Origin: Syntrophales bacterium
GTDB taxonomy: Bacteria > Desulfobacterota > Syntrophia > Syntrophales > CG2-30-49-12
Length of the DNA stretch: 42,019 nucleotides
Assembly (NCBI GenBank): GCA_030018935.1
Contig: JASEGZ010000012.1
Location: forward strand, 1 to 42,019
Direction: 5' to 3'
Shown piece by piece: positions 33,054-41,520 of the stretch. Below the pieces are notes generated by a model. It was not told the origin of the DNA, made no database searches, and saw only the letters and a program-made list of their open reading frames with translations. How positions within the stretch are numbered: position 1 is the stretch's first letter; each line of letters begins with the position of its first letter. The translations under genes and the position numbers were made by a program.

Positions 33054-33113
33054 CACCGGCCAAAAGGTAGACATGCAAATGCTTCGCACTTCTTTTAGCC
33101 TTAAACGTTAGCC
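33048..33113 (+). repeat. attC-like site 2 of the array
   Basis: GGCTAAC (33048-33054) and GTTAGCC (33107-33113) are exact inverted repeats. Inside, GGCCAAAAG (33058-33066) pairs with CTTTTAGCC (33092-33100) with one G-T type mismatch. Length 66 bp, as in site 1, with almost the same loop (GACATGCAAATGCTTCGCAC). Confidence 0.7.
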
Positions 33114-33144
33114 AAAATAGCAAACCGGAAGGGGGAAAATTCTT

Positions 33145-33354
33145 ATGAAAACACTCTCTGGAACATACAAAGGGAAGCGGGTTGTCGAATTGTTCGAGGA
33201 CATCGACCTTCCCAAAGACATAGGGGTACTGGTCGTAATTCCGGAAGAAGATGATGAAAGGGAATTACGCAACCAGCTTCAGATCGCTGCAGAAGGTGTC
33301 TTCGCAAAACTTTGGGATACCAAGGAGGACGAGGTGTGGAATGAGTATTTATAG
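33145..33354 (+). CDS. Small antitoxin-like protein upstream of MazF
   Basis: Protein of 69 residues: SGTYKGKRVVELFEDIDLPKDIGVLVVIPEEDD, then a charged C-terminal helix. The N-terminal beta-rich half resembles AbrB-like or DUF104-type antitoxins. I do not recognise the exact family. AAGGGGG lies about nine bases before the ATG. Its end overlaps the MazF start by 14 bp, the usual antitoxin-toxin order. Confidence 0.7.
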   Translation: MKTLSGTYKGKRVVELFEDIDLPKDIGVLVVIPEEDDERELRNQLQIAAEGVFAKLWDTKEDEVWNEYL

Positions 33355-33690
33355 GCAACGAGACATTGTCCTAGTACCCTTCCCGTTCTCTGACCTTTCT
33401 ATGCAGAAGGTCCGCCCTGTCCTTATTCTGTCGAACGATGCGTATAACCAGCAATCGTCCGATATTGTGGTTTGTGGCCTGACACCAATCTCAGACCAGC
33501 ACCTTATTCGATCATTGTTGATGTCGCAGATGTTGAACAGCCAGGAACACTGAGACATAAGAGCAGGATTAAGGCCGATGCGATTGCTTCGCTGGAGCAG
33601 TCGATCATCGTCAAACAGATTGCTCGCCTGAAACTCTCGGTCTTCAGGAAGATTGTCACAGAGATCGAAGATTTGATCAAGACGTCTTGA
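33341..33690 (+). pseudogene. MazF/PemK-family toxin, frameshifted
   Basis: Endoribonuclease toxin broken by an apparent 1-base loss. Frame 1 from ATG 33341 reads MSIYRQRDIVLVPFPFSDL, then KVRPVLILSNDAYN and DIVVCGLT, the MazF core. After about 33485 the family sequence goes on in another frame as NLRPAPYSIIVDVADVEQPG, HKSRIKADAIASLEQSIIVKQIARL, ending at 33690. Frame 1 ends early at about 33551. Together the two pieces give a normal length of about 116 residues. It may be a true inactivation or a sequencing error. Confidence 0.85.
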
Positions 33691-33760
33691 ACTTCGATCA
33701 CCACGCCAACGAGGCTATCAGTGGAACACCAAATATGAGAAAAAGGTGGCTTGCTACTTC

Positions 33761-33841
33761 GGCTAACACTGTGTATGCGGTTCGCTATTACTCACCCGCA
33801 TTGCCCTCCAGACAACTTCGCATACACCGAAGACGTTATGT
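33761..33841 (+). repeat. attC-like site 3 of the array
   Basis: GGCTAAC (33761-33767), then GTGTATGCG (33771-33779) pairing exactly with CGCATACAC (33819-33827), then GTTATGT (33835-33841). The layout matches sites 1 and 2, but the stems are different in sequence, as expected of attC sites from different cassettes. Confidence 0.55.
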
Positions 33842-33875
33842 ACCACTTCCCATTAATAAAGAAAGGAGGCATACA

Positions 33876-34100
33876 ATGACACGGGAAAATATCAGCATCA
33901 TTGTTGTGGTTATAGGAACGATTTTTATGGCCCTGTCCGTGGATACTGACTCTTTTCTTCGTGATGGTATAAAGAAACTCTGTAGAGAGCTAAAAGACGA
34001 AGGTGTAATGACCCCCGCTAAAAGTCTGGTTCGCAAATGGCCGTACTGGGGAGGTCTCTTTCTCATTGGTCTGGGAACAGCCCTTAAATGGGATTTTTAG
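33876..34100 (+). CDS. Small membrane protein, two hydrophobic segments
   Basis: Hypothetical protein of 74 residues. Segment 1 (ISIIVVVIGTIFMALSV, about residues 6-22) and segment 2 (WGGLFLIGLGTALKW, about 57-71) flank a basic cytoplasm-type loop (GIKKLCRELKDEGVMTPAKSLVRKWP). GAAAGGAGG nine bases before ATG 33876 decides the start; the frame is open further upstream, but that part is the attC-like repeat. It directly follows site 3 and may be the last cassette of the array or the first resident gene. Function unknown. Confidence 0.7.
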   Translation: MTRENISIIVVVIGTIFMALSVDTDSFLRDGIKKLCRELKDEGVMTPAKSLVRKWPYWGGLFLIGLGTALKWDF

Positions 34101-34170
34101 TAATAAGTATAGGACATTAAAGGAGGAATTTTACCTGGATTTTAACAAGGTTGAGAAGAGGAGTACAGGT

Positions 34171-35010
34171 ATGGTCATTGATGTCCATGTACACATCTGT
34201 CCTCCCGAGGTACGAAACGAAAGGGAGAGATTTCTCGATGGTGAGGCGGAGTTTGCCGCTCTATATAAAGGCCCGCAGTCCAGGCTTGCGGGCGCGGGAG
34301 AGGTCGTCGCCATGATGGACAGGGAGGGTGTTGATAAGGCCGTTGTCTTCGGTTTTCCCTGGGATCACGAGGAATTTTTAAGATTTAACAACGACTATGT
34401 GTTACAGGCCGCGGCCCGTTTTCAGGGGCGTCTTATCCCCTTCGTTTGCGTAAAAGCGGACCACCCCGGAGCATCCTCGGAAGTTGAACGATGCCTCGGA
34501 TCAGGGGCCAGGGGAGTAGGCGAGCTGGCTTTTTATACGAACGGGTTGGATGAGGCAGCGGTAGAGGCATTAAAGCCTCTAACCGATATTTGTCATGAAG
34601 CACAATGTCCGATACTGTTGCACACCAATGAGCCTGTCGGCCACCACTATCCAGGCAAAAGCCCCATGACCCTTGCCCAACTCTACCGGCTCCTGAAAAT
34701 ATACGACAAAACCACCTGGATTTTGGCTCACCTGGGTGGTGGCCTGCCCTTCTACTGCTATATGAAGAAGGAAGTGCGGGAGGTAGTATCCAGGTGCTGG
34801 TTTGACACGGCGGCCCTCCCTTATCTGTACCGCCCTCAGGTATTGAAAGTTTTTGCGGATGCCATAGGGGCAGAGAAGCTGCTGTTCGGCTCAGACTTTC
34901 CCCTCATCCTCTTTTCAAGATATAAAAACGAATTCTTACAGGCCGGATTAAACCAGGAAGAACTGGAGATGATCCTGGGCAAGAATGCCCAATCATTATT
35001 ATCAATATAG
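34171..35010 (+). CDS. Amidohydrolase family metal-dependent hydrolase
   Basis: TIM-barrel hydrolase (Amidohydro_2 type) of 279 residues. It starts MVIDVHVHICPPE with the HxH metal motif; HTNEPVGHHYPGK, ILAHLGGGLPF and LLFGSDFPL give the further metal ligands (His, His, Asp). DREGVDKAVVFGFPW is typical of decarboxylase-like members. Substrate unknown. GAGGAG eight bases before ATG 34171 decides the start over an upstream TTG at 34066. It stands 85 bp before the histidine kinase in the same direction. Confidence 0.85.
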   Translation: MVIDVHVHICPPEVRNERERFLDGEAEFAALYKGPQSRLAGAGEVVAMMDREGVDKAVVFGFPWDHEEFLRFNNDYVLQAAARFQGRLIPFVCVKADHPGASSEVERCLGSGARGVGELAFYTNGLDEAAVEALKPLTDICHEAQCPILLHTNEPVGHHYPGKSPMTLAQLYRLLKIYDKTTWILAHLGGGLPFYCYMKKEVREVVSRCWFDTAALPYLYRPQVLKVFADAIGAEKLLFGSDFPLILFSRYKNEFLQAGLNQEELEMILGKNAQSLLSI

Positions 35011-35095
35011 GGGTCGGGGGGTATAGGAGCCAGAATTTTCCCTTAATCCTGAATCCTGACTGAGTCGTTACGCGACAATTTGTAAGGGGTTTTAT

Positions 35096-36640
35096 ATGAC
35101 CGTTCGTACTCGCCTGATGATCGTTACCATCCTCGGACTGGCCGTCACCATGGCCATCTGGGGTTGGATTCAGCTAAGGGCGCTGGATAATATATTGACT
35201 GACCAGCAGGTCAAGAGGCTCGATGATGTTGCAGAAACAGTCAGTACGTACTATCAACATTTTCCCACCCGTCGTGGTTTGTCAGTCCTGGACAGAACTT
35301 TAAAAGAACAGGTACAGATGGATATCCGTTTAGCCAGGATAGATATTTTTTCCGTTGTCAGTGACGATATCGAATATATCGCCGGCGCCAGCCGTGTTCA
35401 CTATAACTGGTCCGAGACTTTAGTGGGTTCAGTTGCTGAGGAACTAAAAGCCCGGTATATTAAATTAAATATTGAGGGCGGTCCGGCGCTGGGCATGTTA
35501 TATCCCGCACTCCTATCAGAGAAAGATAAGAAAAATCGAGTGGTCGTCGGCGTGATTGCCTTTTCTCAGTCCAGTACAGAGATCTTGAACAGAGCTCAGC
35601 GCCTTCTCATGCTCAGTAGCGCAGGGCTTTTATTTTTCATTTTGCTCGTTTTGTTCATAAGTTACGGCTGGATTATCGGACATCCCCTGAGAAGCATCAT
35701 TAGTGCAATTGATGAATTCCAGACAGGAAAGTATGACAGGCGGATTCGCCTGGCCCGGAGGGATGAATGGGGACAACTGGCGGATCATTTCAATTCAATG
35801 GCCGATAAAATTGAACAGGTGCTTGCCCGGGATCAGGAACTTAACCTCTCCCTGGAAGAGAGGGTACAGGAAGCCACTCATAATGTTGTACAGTTGCAAA
35901 AGGAGGTCAACCAGCTCCAGCAGCTTACGGCGCTTGGATATTTAACGGCTACCCTGGCGCACGATCTTGGCACACCCCTTCATTCCATTGCCGGAATGGC
36001 GAGGCTCCTGTTAGAGGGCGATGAATGGCCTCCTGATGTAGGTCGTAAATTGGAACTTATTGTTCAGCAGACACAGCGGTTGGACACGGTGATCCAGAAT
36101 GTACGCCGTGCCACGCGTCTGCCGGAACCGCATTTCGAAACCATCTCCATTTCCAAACTTTTAAATGAGACCCTGCCTCTCGTTGAACCCCTGACACAGA
36201 AGTCAGGTATCTGTCTCAGCGTGGATGTGGAGGTAGACACTCCCCTTCTCTACGTGGACCGGTATCGTTTCCAGATAGCCATGTTAAATCTTATCGAGAA
36301 TGCAGTGGAAGCGCTGCCCCAGGAAGGAGAAATAACTGTTTCAGCCTCTGCCCTGCCAGGTGGCAGGTTCGTTGCCACCTCTGTTCAGGATAACGGTCCC
36401 GGTATCCCTTCCGAATTGATAGAAAAAGTCTGCGAGCCCTTTTTCAGTACTCATGCCGACGAAGGGATGCGCGGTCTGGGACTGGCCATAGTAGAGGGTA
36501 TTGTCAAGGTACACGGCGGCCATCTTGAGATAAAGAGCCATCCCGATAAGGGTACAGAAGTTATTCTCTATTTTCCCGTCGTTGACGTCATGTCCGGGGA
36601 GGCGGCTCCTGACAACGTGTCCTCTTTGAGTAATCCGTAA
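35096..36640 (+). CDS. Membrane sensor histidine kinase
   Basis: Two-component sensor of 514 residues. TM1 (about 8-26), a periplasmic sensing part of about 150 residues, TM2 (about 176-197), a HAMP domain (HPLRSIISAIDEFQTGKYDRRI), then a coiled coil. HisKA has LAHDLGTPLHS with H289 as the phosphorylated residue. The ATPase domain has NLIENAVEAL (N box), DNGPGIP (G1), EPFFST and GLGLAIV (G2). AAGGGG precedes the ATG. The likely partner is the NtrC-type regulator on the opposite strand, whose gene overlaps this one tail to tail by 73 bp. Confidence 0.93.
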   Translation: MTVRTRLMIVTILGLAVTMAIWGWIQLRALDNILTDQQVKRLDDVAETVSTYYQHFPTRRGLSVLDRTLKEQVQMDIRLARIDIFSVVSDDIEYIAGASRVHYNWSETLVGSVAEELKARYIKLNIEGGPALGMLYPALLSEKDKKNRVVVGVIAFSQSSTEILNRAQRLLMLSSAGLLFFILLVLFISYGWIIGHPLRSIISAIDEFQTGKYDRRIRLARRDEWGQLADHFNSMADKIEQVLARDQELNLSLEERVQEATHNVVQLQKEVNQLQQLTALGYLTATLAHDLGTPLHSIAGMARLLLEGDEWPPDVGRKLELIVQQTQRLDTVIQNVRRATRLPEPHFETISISKLLNETLPLVEPLTQKSGICLSVDVEVDTPLLYVDRYRFQIAMLNLIENAVEALPQEGEITVSASALPGGRFVATSVQDNGPGIPSELIEKVCEPFFSTHADEGMRGLGLAIVEGIVKVHGGHLEIKSHPDKGTEVILYFPVVDVMSGEAAPDNVSSLSNP

Positions 36641-37935
36641 CGCTGGATTTTGGTTCGCAGCGTCTTGCGATCAATCCCCAGTAAGTGGGAAGTACGCGTT
36701 TGATTCCATGACGTTTTTTTTAATGTCTGAAGTATCTGCTCTCGTTCCGCTTCCTCAAGAGGCGTCAAATGTGGGTGTGTTGTCTCCCGTCCTGGACGGA
36801 ATCTCTCTGGTAGATTTTCCGGGAAAATCACCGCAAAGGGTGACATCAACAGGGTTTGCTGGAGGACATTTTCCAGTTCACGGACGTTGCCGGGCCAGTC
36901 GTATGCCAGCATACGTTCCATGGCCTCATCGGAAATACGAATAGAAGTATAACCCCATTTTTTCAGAAGATACTCGACGAGTTGCGGCAAGTCTTCCTTG
37001 TGTTGCCTCAGCGGCGGCGCATGCAGCCGCACTACAAAGCGATAGAGCAAATCAGACCGGAAGCGGCCTTTTTTTATCTCCTCATCAACATCCCGATTCG
37101 CCGCGGCGACCACCCGGACAGCAACATGCCGCACCTCGTGACCGCCGAGTCGTCGCACCTCTCCGCTCTGCATGAAGCGTAAGAGCTTCCCCTGGAGGGC
37201 AGGGGACATCTCGGTGATTTCATCTAAAAAGAAGGTGCCTCCCTGGGCAGAGGCCAGCAAACCCTCATGGGAATGATCCGCCCCTGTAAAGGCGCCCTTT
37301 TCATAGCCGAATAGTTCCGATTCCAGCAGATTCTCAGGAATAGCGCCGCAGTTTACAATCACAAAGGGGCTTTCGCGGCGGGAACTCAGTTGGTGAAGGG
37401 CTCGAGCCGCCAGCTCTTTCCCCGTACCGCTCTCGCCTTCAATCAGGACGCTGGCCCAGACATTGGTTACCCGTGCGAGTTGCTTGTAAAATTCTACCAT
37501 AACAGAGGAGGAACCGATAAAATGGGGTTCCTCTGCGGTTTTCGGCTGTCCTAGCATACGTCGCTGCCGCAGATCCCGCACCTCGAGGACCTTTTTTACC
37601 TTGGAGCGGATGGCCTCCGGTGAGAATGGTTTACTGATGTAATCCCAGGCGCCCAACCGCAGGGCTTCCATGGTGGTCTCCAGAGAACCATAGGCGGTCA
37701 CCAGGATCACAGGCAGTTCCGGCCACCGTTCCTGAACCTGGCGGAGGAAATGAAGACCATCAATCTCCGGCATCCGGATATCGCTAATCAGAAGATTGTA
37801 CGAAGACAACTCCTTTCCGAGGGCATCTTTGGCGGATGTACAGGCATCAACATCATATCCCGCACGCAACAGGGTCTCCTGTAAAACCTCGCAGGCCACA
37901 GAATCGTCATCAATTACGAGAATCCGGCAATGCAT
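36568..37935 (-). CDS. Sigma-54-dependent response regulator, NtrC family
   Basis: Transcription activator of 455 residues with receiver, AAA+ and Fis-type HTH domains. The receiver starts RILVIDDD and has D52 (LLISDIRMPEIDG) as phospho-acceptor. The AAA+ part shows GESGTGKE, ELFGYEKGAFTGADHS (GAFTGA loop that contacts sigma-54), GGTFFLDEI and the second-region arginine motifs. The C terminus TRTSHLLGIDRKTLRTKIQRY is the DNA-binding helix pair. The 3' end overlaps the histidine kinase gene on the opposite strand by 73 bp. No -24/-12 promoter in the window could be named with confidence. Confidence 0.95.
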   Translation of the reverse strand: MHCRILVIDDDSVACEVLQETLLRAGYDVDACTSAKDALGKELSSYNLLISDIRMPEIDGLHFLRQVQERWPELPVILVTAYGSLETTMEALRLGAWDYISKPFSPEAIRSKVKKVLEVRDLRQRRMLGQPKTAEEPHFIGSSSVMVEFYKQLARVTNVWASVLIEGESGTGKELAARALHQLSSRRESPFVIVNCGAIPENLLESELFGYEKGAFTGADHSHEGLLASAQGGTFFLDEITEMSPALQGKLLRFMQSGEVRRLGGHEVRHVAVRVVAAANRDVDEEIKKGRFRSDLLYRFVVRLHAPPLRQHKEDLPQLVEYLLKKWGYTSIRISDEAMERMLAYDWPGNVRELENVLQQTLLMSPFAVIFPENLPERFRPGRETTHPHLTPLEEAEREQILQTLKKTSWNQTRTSHLLGIDRKTLRTKIQRYGLLKEDTLSGAASPDMTSTTGK

Positions 37936-38143
37936 AGAGTCTTCCGTTACAGCTCCTCCTATGTTACATCGGATAAAAGCATTTTGATGGTAACAGATAA
38001 CTCGAAGTCACGGAAAAGTCAAAGGGGGAAAACACCTTTTGAGATAAAATTACCTTGACAAAAATACCATAAATTGCTACGGGGAGAACCCGGACGGAAG
38101 CTTATTACATACAAAAACATTTTAAATCATTTCGTGAATATCC

Positions 38144-39115
38144 TTGAATAATAATTCCTTTTCCCAACAATCAGAGAGCAGCAAATTTACCAGAAGACTA
38201 TTTCTCAAATGCGCTGGTTTTCTTGGTTTTTTTGCATGTACTTACACCACCTTCGGCTGGAAAAATGTCCTTGCCAAGCCTCTTCCCGGTTCCAGTAATG
38301 GTTTCACGAGAAATGGCCTTGGCGCTCCTTTTGGTATCTCCTTAGATTCAGCAGGTAACATATACGTGACAGATCCTGCCCGCTATCAGGTCCGTGTCTA
38401 TGACGGAACCGGATCCTTCCGATATTCCTTCGGGCACCCGGGAAAGGCCAGGGGAAATCTGAATTATCCCAAGGGTATCGCCGTTGACGGACAGGACCGC
38501 ATCTTCGTTGTTGATGCTAACAATGGAAGAGTTCAGGTCTTTGACAGGGAAGGTAAGGTTATTTACGTAATCGGCAGTCTCGGCGCCGCTGCGGGGTTTT
38601 TCTATACACCTCAAGGGATCGCCGTAGATCAGGAAGGGAAAGTATACATTGCAGATACCAGGAACCATAGAGTTCAGGTCTTCCGGGGCATGGCAGTCGA
38701 GATGGTCATCGGAAAATTGGGAGACAGGGAAGAGGAGTTCAGGTTGCCCACCGCGGTTGCAGTGAGTGAGGACGGAAGGATCTGGGTGGTTGACAGCAAG
38801 CATGGCAAGGTCAAGCTCTTTGATCGGCAGGGGAAGTTTCTCGGCAGCATCGGACGTCAGGGGAGCGGAAAAGGAGAATTTAACAATCCCCAGGGCATTG
38901 CCATGGATAAGGCAGGCAATCTTTATGTCTCAGATACGGGAAATAATCGTATTCAGAAGTTTACAAGAGATGGAAATTTCGTTGCATCCTACGGTAGAAA
39001 GGGGAGTAAAGAGGGAGAATTCAACAAGCCGGCGGGTATCTATGCCGGTGATACGAAAATATACGTAGCTGATACTTTTAACCGGCGGATTCAGATACTA
39101 AAGATTGTCTCTTAG
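38144..39115 (+). CDS. Exported NHL-repeat beta-propeller protein with Tat signal
   Basis: Protein of 323 residues. TRRLFLKCAGFLGFFACTYTTFG (about 17-39) is a twin-arginine signal, so the folded protein is sent to the periplasm. Six NHL repeats follow, each like PKGIAVDGQDRIFVVDANNGRVQVFDREG, giving a six-bladed propeller; the last blade ends at the C terminus. Such proteins bind ligands or partners or may be lyases; no catalytic residues are evident. The only in-frame start before the signal is TTG 38144, with no clear ribosome site. It diverges from the response-regulator gene across a 208-bp gap, in which TTGACA at 38055 may belong to its promoter. Confidence 0.85.
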   Translation: MNNNSFSQQSESSKFTRRLFLKCAGFLGFFACTYTTFGWKNVLAKPLPGSSNGFTRNGLGAPFGISLDSAGNIYVTDPARYQVRVYDGTGSFRYSFGHPGKARGNLNYPKGIAVDGQDRIFVVDANNGRVQVFDREGKVIYVIGSLGAAAGFFYTPQGIAVDQEGKVYIADTRNHRVQVFRGMAVEMVIGKLGDREEEFRLPTAVAVSEDGRIWVVDSKHGKVKLFDRQGKFLGSIGRQGSGKGEFNNPQGIAMDKAGNLYVSDTGNNRIQKFTRDGNFVASYGRKGSKEGEFNKPAGIYAGDTKIYVADTFNRRIQILKIVS

Positions 39116-39122
39116 TCCAGAG

Positions 39123-39264
39123 GAGAACTTTGAAAATTGTCTTCGCACGTGCTCAAAACATTCTTTCGACCATGCACCATCTCGCTTCGCTGCGATGGCA
39201 TGGTACCCGAAAAAATCTTTGATTCGCCCGGAACGTCGCCAATTTTCAGTTTTTCAAAGGTCTC
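39123..39264. mobile_element. MITE-like element, second copy (inverted)
   Basis: The ends GAGAACTTT and AAAGGTCTC match the element at 16003-16205, which it shares in inverse orientation with a 24-bp identical block. At 142 bp it lacks part of the interior. No target-site duplication is visible, so it is probably older or trimmed. Confidence 0.65.
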
Positions 39265-39294
39265 CATAAGAGCTTATCGAAAGGAATAAGCAAA

Positions 39295-39678
39295 ATGGCT
39301 TATGGGTTCATGGAGTGGTTTACCCTCCTTTTTCTGATAGTTTTTTATTTCAGCATCGAGATCTACCAGGCACGGAGGCGGCAGGGGGGCAGGATTATCT
39401 CTTTTCATGATTCCCCTCTTCCCCTAAGAGAATTGCTGGGAGTCAGGGCGAGGGTTGAGCTGGAAAGCGGAGAGATCGTTGATGCGGATATCTCCGGTTG
39501 CAACCTTTGTATGGAAAGATTTGAGGTGGGGGACAGCGTGTATCTGTGCCGGGGAAAGGACGGATACGTAGTCAATCTCCCGTTATTGGCGGGAACCAGA
39601 CGGAAGAAAGGTGGTTTCTGCGCTACTTCCCCTCGTAGGGAAGAAAAGACCATAAGCTCAAAAATGACAGCATCGTAA
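39295..39678 (+). CDS. Small membrane-anchored protein
   Basis: Hypothetical protein of 127 residues with one N-terminal transmembrane helix (MEWFTLLFLIVFYFSIEIY, about 6-24), a basic junction (QARRRQGGR) and a cytoplasmic beta-rich part (VRARVELESGEIVDADISG and VGDSVYLCRGKDGYVVNLP) that recalls NfeD-like or OB-type domains, not certain. The Ser/Lys-rich tail and the stop codon (TCG TAA) run into the terminal repeat of the element at 39673. AAAGGA upstream of the ATG supports the start. Function unknown. Confidence 0.6.
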   Translation: MAYGFMEWFTLLFLIVFYFSIEIYQARRRQGGRIISFHDSPLPLRELLGVRARVELESGEIVDADISGCNLCMERFEVGDSVYLCRGKDGYVVNLPLLAGTRRKKGGFCATSPRREEKTISSKMTAS

Positions 39679-39811
39679 AAAGTAAATTTTCCCCTCCCCC
39701 GGCGGGAGGGGATTAAGGGGAGGGGGAAATAACATCTGGAAATACGGCCCATTATCACCCCCACCCTAACCCTCCCCCATCAAGGGGGAGGAGGTTTTGG
39801 ACTTTTTACGA
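39673..39811. mobile_element. MITE-like element with 11-bp terminal repeats
   Basis: TCGTAAAAAGT (39673-39683) and ACTTTTTACGA (39801-39811) are exact inverted repeats. Inside are two G/C hairpins, CCCCTCCCCC...GGGAGGGG near 39690-39710 and CCTCCCCC...GGGGGAGG near 39770-39792. No target duplication is seen and there is no ORF. Its left end supplies the stop codon of the preceding gene. Confidence 0.5.
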
Positions 39812-39840
39812 GTTCATCAAAAATAGACGGCAGATAAAAA

Positions 39841-41520
39841 ATGGAAATTTTAGGCTACATTAACCTCGCCATCTTCATCACGGCTATGCTCCTGATGCTC
39901 TTCAGGAAACTTAACTTCCCCGTGCAGACAGTGCTTATCGCCGTTTCTCTGGTCTGTCTTGTTGTCGGCGCCGTATTCAGATCATTTACAGAAGGCTGGG
40001 TCGGGGTGATACTCTTGCCCAACGAAATGATCGGAGGGATCATCCTCCATCCGATAACGGCACTCCTGGCAGGTCTCTTCCTCGCCGGGGCATTGACCGC
40101 CTCCGGCGGATTCGGCGCGTTAAAGATACTTATAAACAAGCTCCGCAAAACCCCCATCGGTCTGGCCGGAACTCTGGTCATACTGATTCAGCTTCCCGTG
40201 ATCGCCTCTTTGCCCTGTGGCAGGATTATAGGGGCCGCTCTCCTTCCCCTTCTTTTTGCCTTTGGCTTTGAAGGGGGGATGGGGTTGTTGACCAGGGCTC
40301 AGTTAATTGTCCTGATCGGTTCCTTCGCGAGGAACGCCTTTGGCTCATGTGGGCCGTCGCCAATTGGCGGTGTCGGCCAGATCGGGGAAGGATTTCTTGG
40401 CGCCTTTTTCCCCACCGCGGCAGAGGGAATTCTCCGGGCGCCGCAGGCATTTTCCCTGATGTTGGGCACGGCGATAACCGCCCTTTTTCTCAAGTTCATC
40501 TCCATGAAACTCTACCCGAACGATGTTTCCTTGAGAGACCTTCCGGAGGGAGGAATGGAAAAGAAGGAAGAAAGCGAGGCCAGGGGTTCCTTCCGGGGAT
40601 ATCTTTCTTTAATGATCTTTCTTGCCTCCTTGCTTATCAGTATCTTCCAGCCCTTCGGTAAGATGCCCGTACAAACCGTCCTTGTAGCCGGGGGGATCCT
40701 GATGATTATCCTCTGCCGGATCACGATCCGGGACCTGATGGGCGGCATTATCCTGCTGCCCGTTTCGGCGATGGCGGCAGGTTTTCTGGCCGCAGGAGCT
40801 CTGGCCGCTACCGGTGGATTCAACGCCCTGGGCAATATCCTGAAGGGCTTTTCCAATATCCCATTCCTCGGCATTGCCGGGATGCTGGCGATATTCGTGC
40901 AGATTCAAACCATTCTGCCCCTATCCTGCAGTCGTATATTGACCGCCGCTTTGGTCCCTGTGCTCTATCTCTTTGGGCCGGCGAAGTTCGATCTCATTAC
41001 CTGGCCCCAACTGGCGATCGTAATGGCTGCCTACATGATAAACGCCACTACCTCCTGCGGGCCTTCCCCCCTGGGTGGAGCAGGGATGATGGCCGAGGGA
41101 ACCATGCGCGCCGAAACCGGTTATATCAAGGGCGCCTTCACCTTCTCCTCCATGGCTGTCATGGCCCCTCTGGCGGCTATCTACATGAAATTTCTGACTC
41201 TCTCTTCCTTTCCCGTCTCCGGCTTACAATTTGAGAGAAATGTCTGGATGATCATAGGGTTTACCGTTATCATCTTTGCTGCTAACGCTGTTATGGTTAA
41301 ATTTACCAATATCTTTCTGTCCGGTAATGTTAATAGAAACTGGTGGTATCAATTACTGGGCTTTGTGATCCCCGGGGCTATAGGAGGGGCGATCCTTGCT
41401 TTTTGTTTATACGAAACGGCTTTTCTTCCTATTATTCAGGGGACTATCGGCGGGATCATTGCTGCACTGCTGATCGGCCTGATGGTTCCAAAACGTCTCG
41501 GTCCGACGGAAACATTGTAG
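39841..41520 (+). CDS. Polytopic membrane permease-like protein with internal duplication
   Basis: Inner-membrane protein of 559 residues with about 14 hydrophobic segments. The two halves are similar: FPVQTVLIAVSLVCLVVG...GGIILHPITALLAGLFLAGALTASGGFGAL (about 26-100) corresponds to MPVQTVLVAGGILMIIL...GGIILLPVSAMAAGFLAAGALAATGGFNAL (about 275-345). Each half ends in the same loop, SCGPSPIGGVG and SCGPSPLGGAG, a likely substrate-site pair as in ion-transporter-superfamily carriers. LPCGRIIGAALLP and LSCSRILTAALVP form a second matched pair. After the second half, two extra helices follow (GAIGGAILAF, QGTIGGIIAALLIGLMVP). The substrate is unknown. The ATG follows the MITE-like element with little ribosome site. 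Confidence 0.75.
   Translation: MEILGYINLAIFITAMLLMLFRKLNFPVQTVLIAVSLVCLVVGAVFRSFTEGWVGVILLPNEMIGGIILHPITALLAGLFLAGALTASGGFGALKILINKLRKTPIGLAGTLVILIQLPVIASLPCGRIIGAALLPLLFAFGFEGGMGLLTRAQLIVLIGSFARNAFGSCGPSPIGGVGQIGEGFLGAFFPTAAEGILRAPQAFSLMLGTAITALFLKFISMKLYPNDVSLRDLPEGGMEKKEESEARGSFRGYLSLMIFLASLLISIFQPFGKMPVQTVLVAGGILMIILCRITIRDLMGGIILLPVSAMAAGFLAAGALAATGGFNALGNILKGFSNIPFLGIAGMLAIFVQIQTILPLSCSRILTAALVPVLYLFGPAKFDLITWPQLAIVMAAYMINATTSCGPSPLGGAGMMAEGTMRAETGYIKGAFTFSSMAVMAPLAAIYMKFLTLSSFPVSGLQFERNVWMIIGFTVIIFAANAVMVKFTNIFLSGNVNRNWWYQLLGFVIPGAIGGAILAFCLYETAFLPIIQGTIGGIIAALLIGLMVPKRLGPTETL

Noticed and set aside
33472-33690. Independent small gene after mazF
   Set aside because: It continues the MazF family sequence in another frame and is explained by a frameshift.
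33341-33690. Programmed ribosomal frameshifting in mazF
   Set aside because: No slippery heptamer or following pseudoknot is visible at 33480-33490, and MazF toxins are not known to need it.
31581-33841. CRISPR array
   Set aside because: The repeats are hairpins spaced 0.6-0.8 kb apart with genes between them, not short direct repeats with unique 30-40 bp spacers.
34066-34170. N-terminal extension of the amidohydrolase from TTG 34066
   Set aside because: It overlaps the small membrane protein gene; the HxH-bearing N terminus and a good ribosome site fit ATG 34171.
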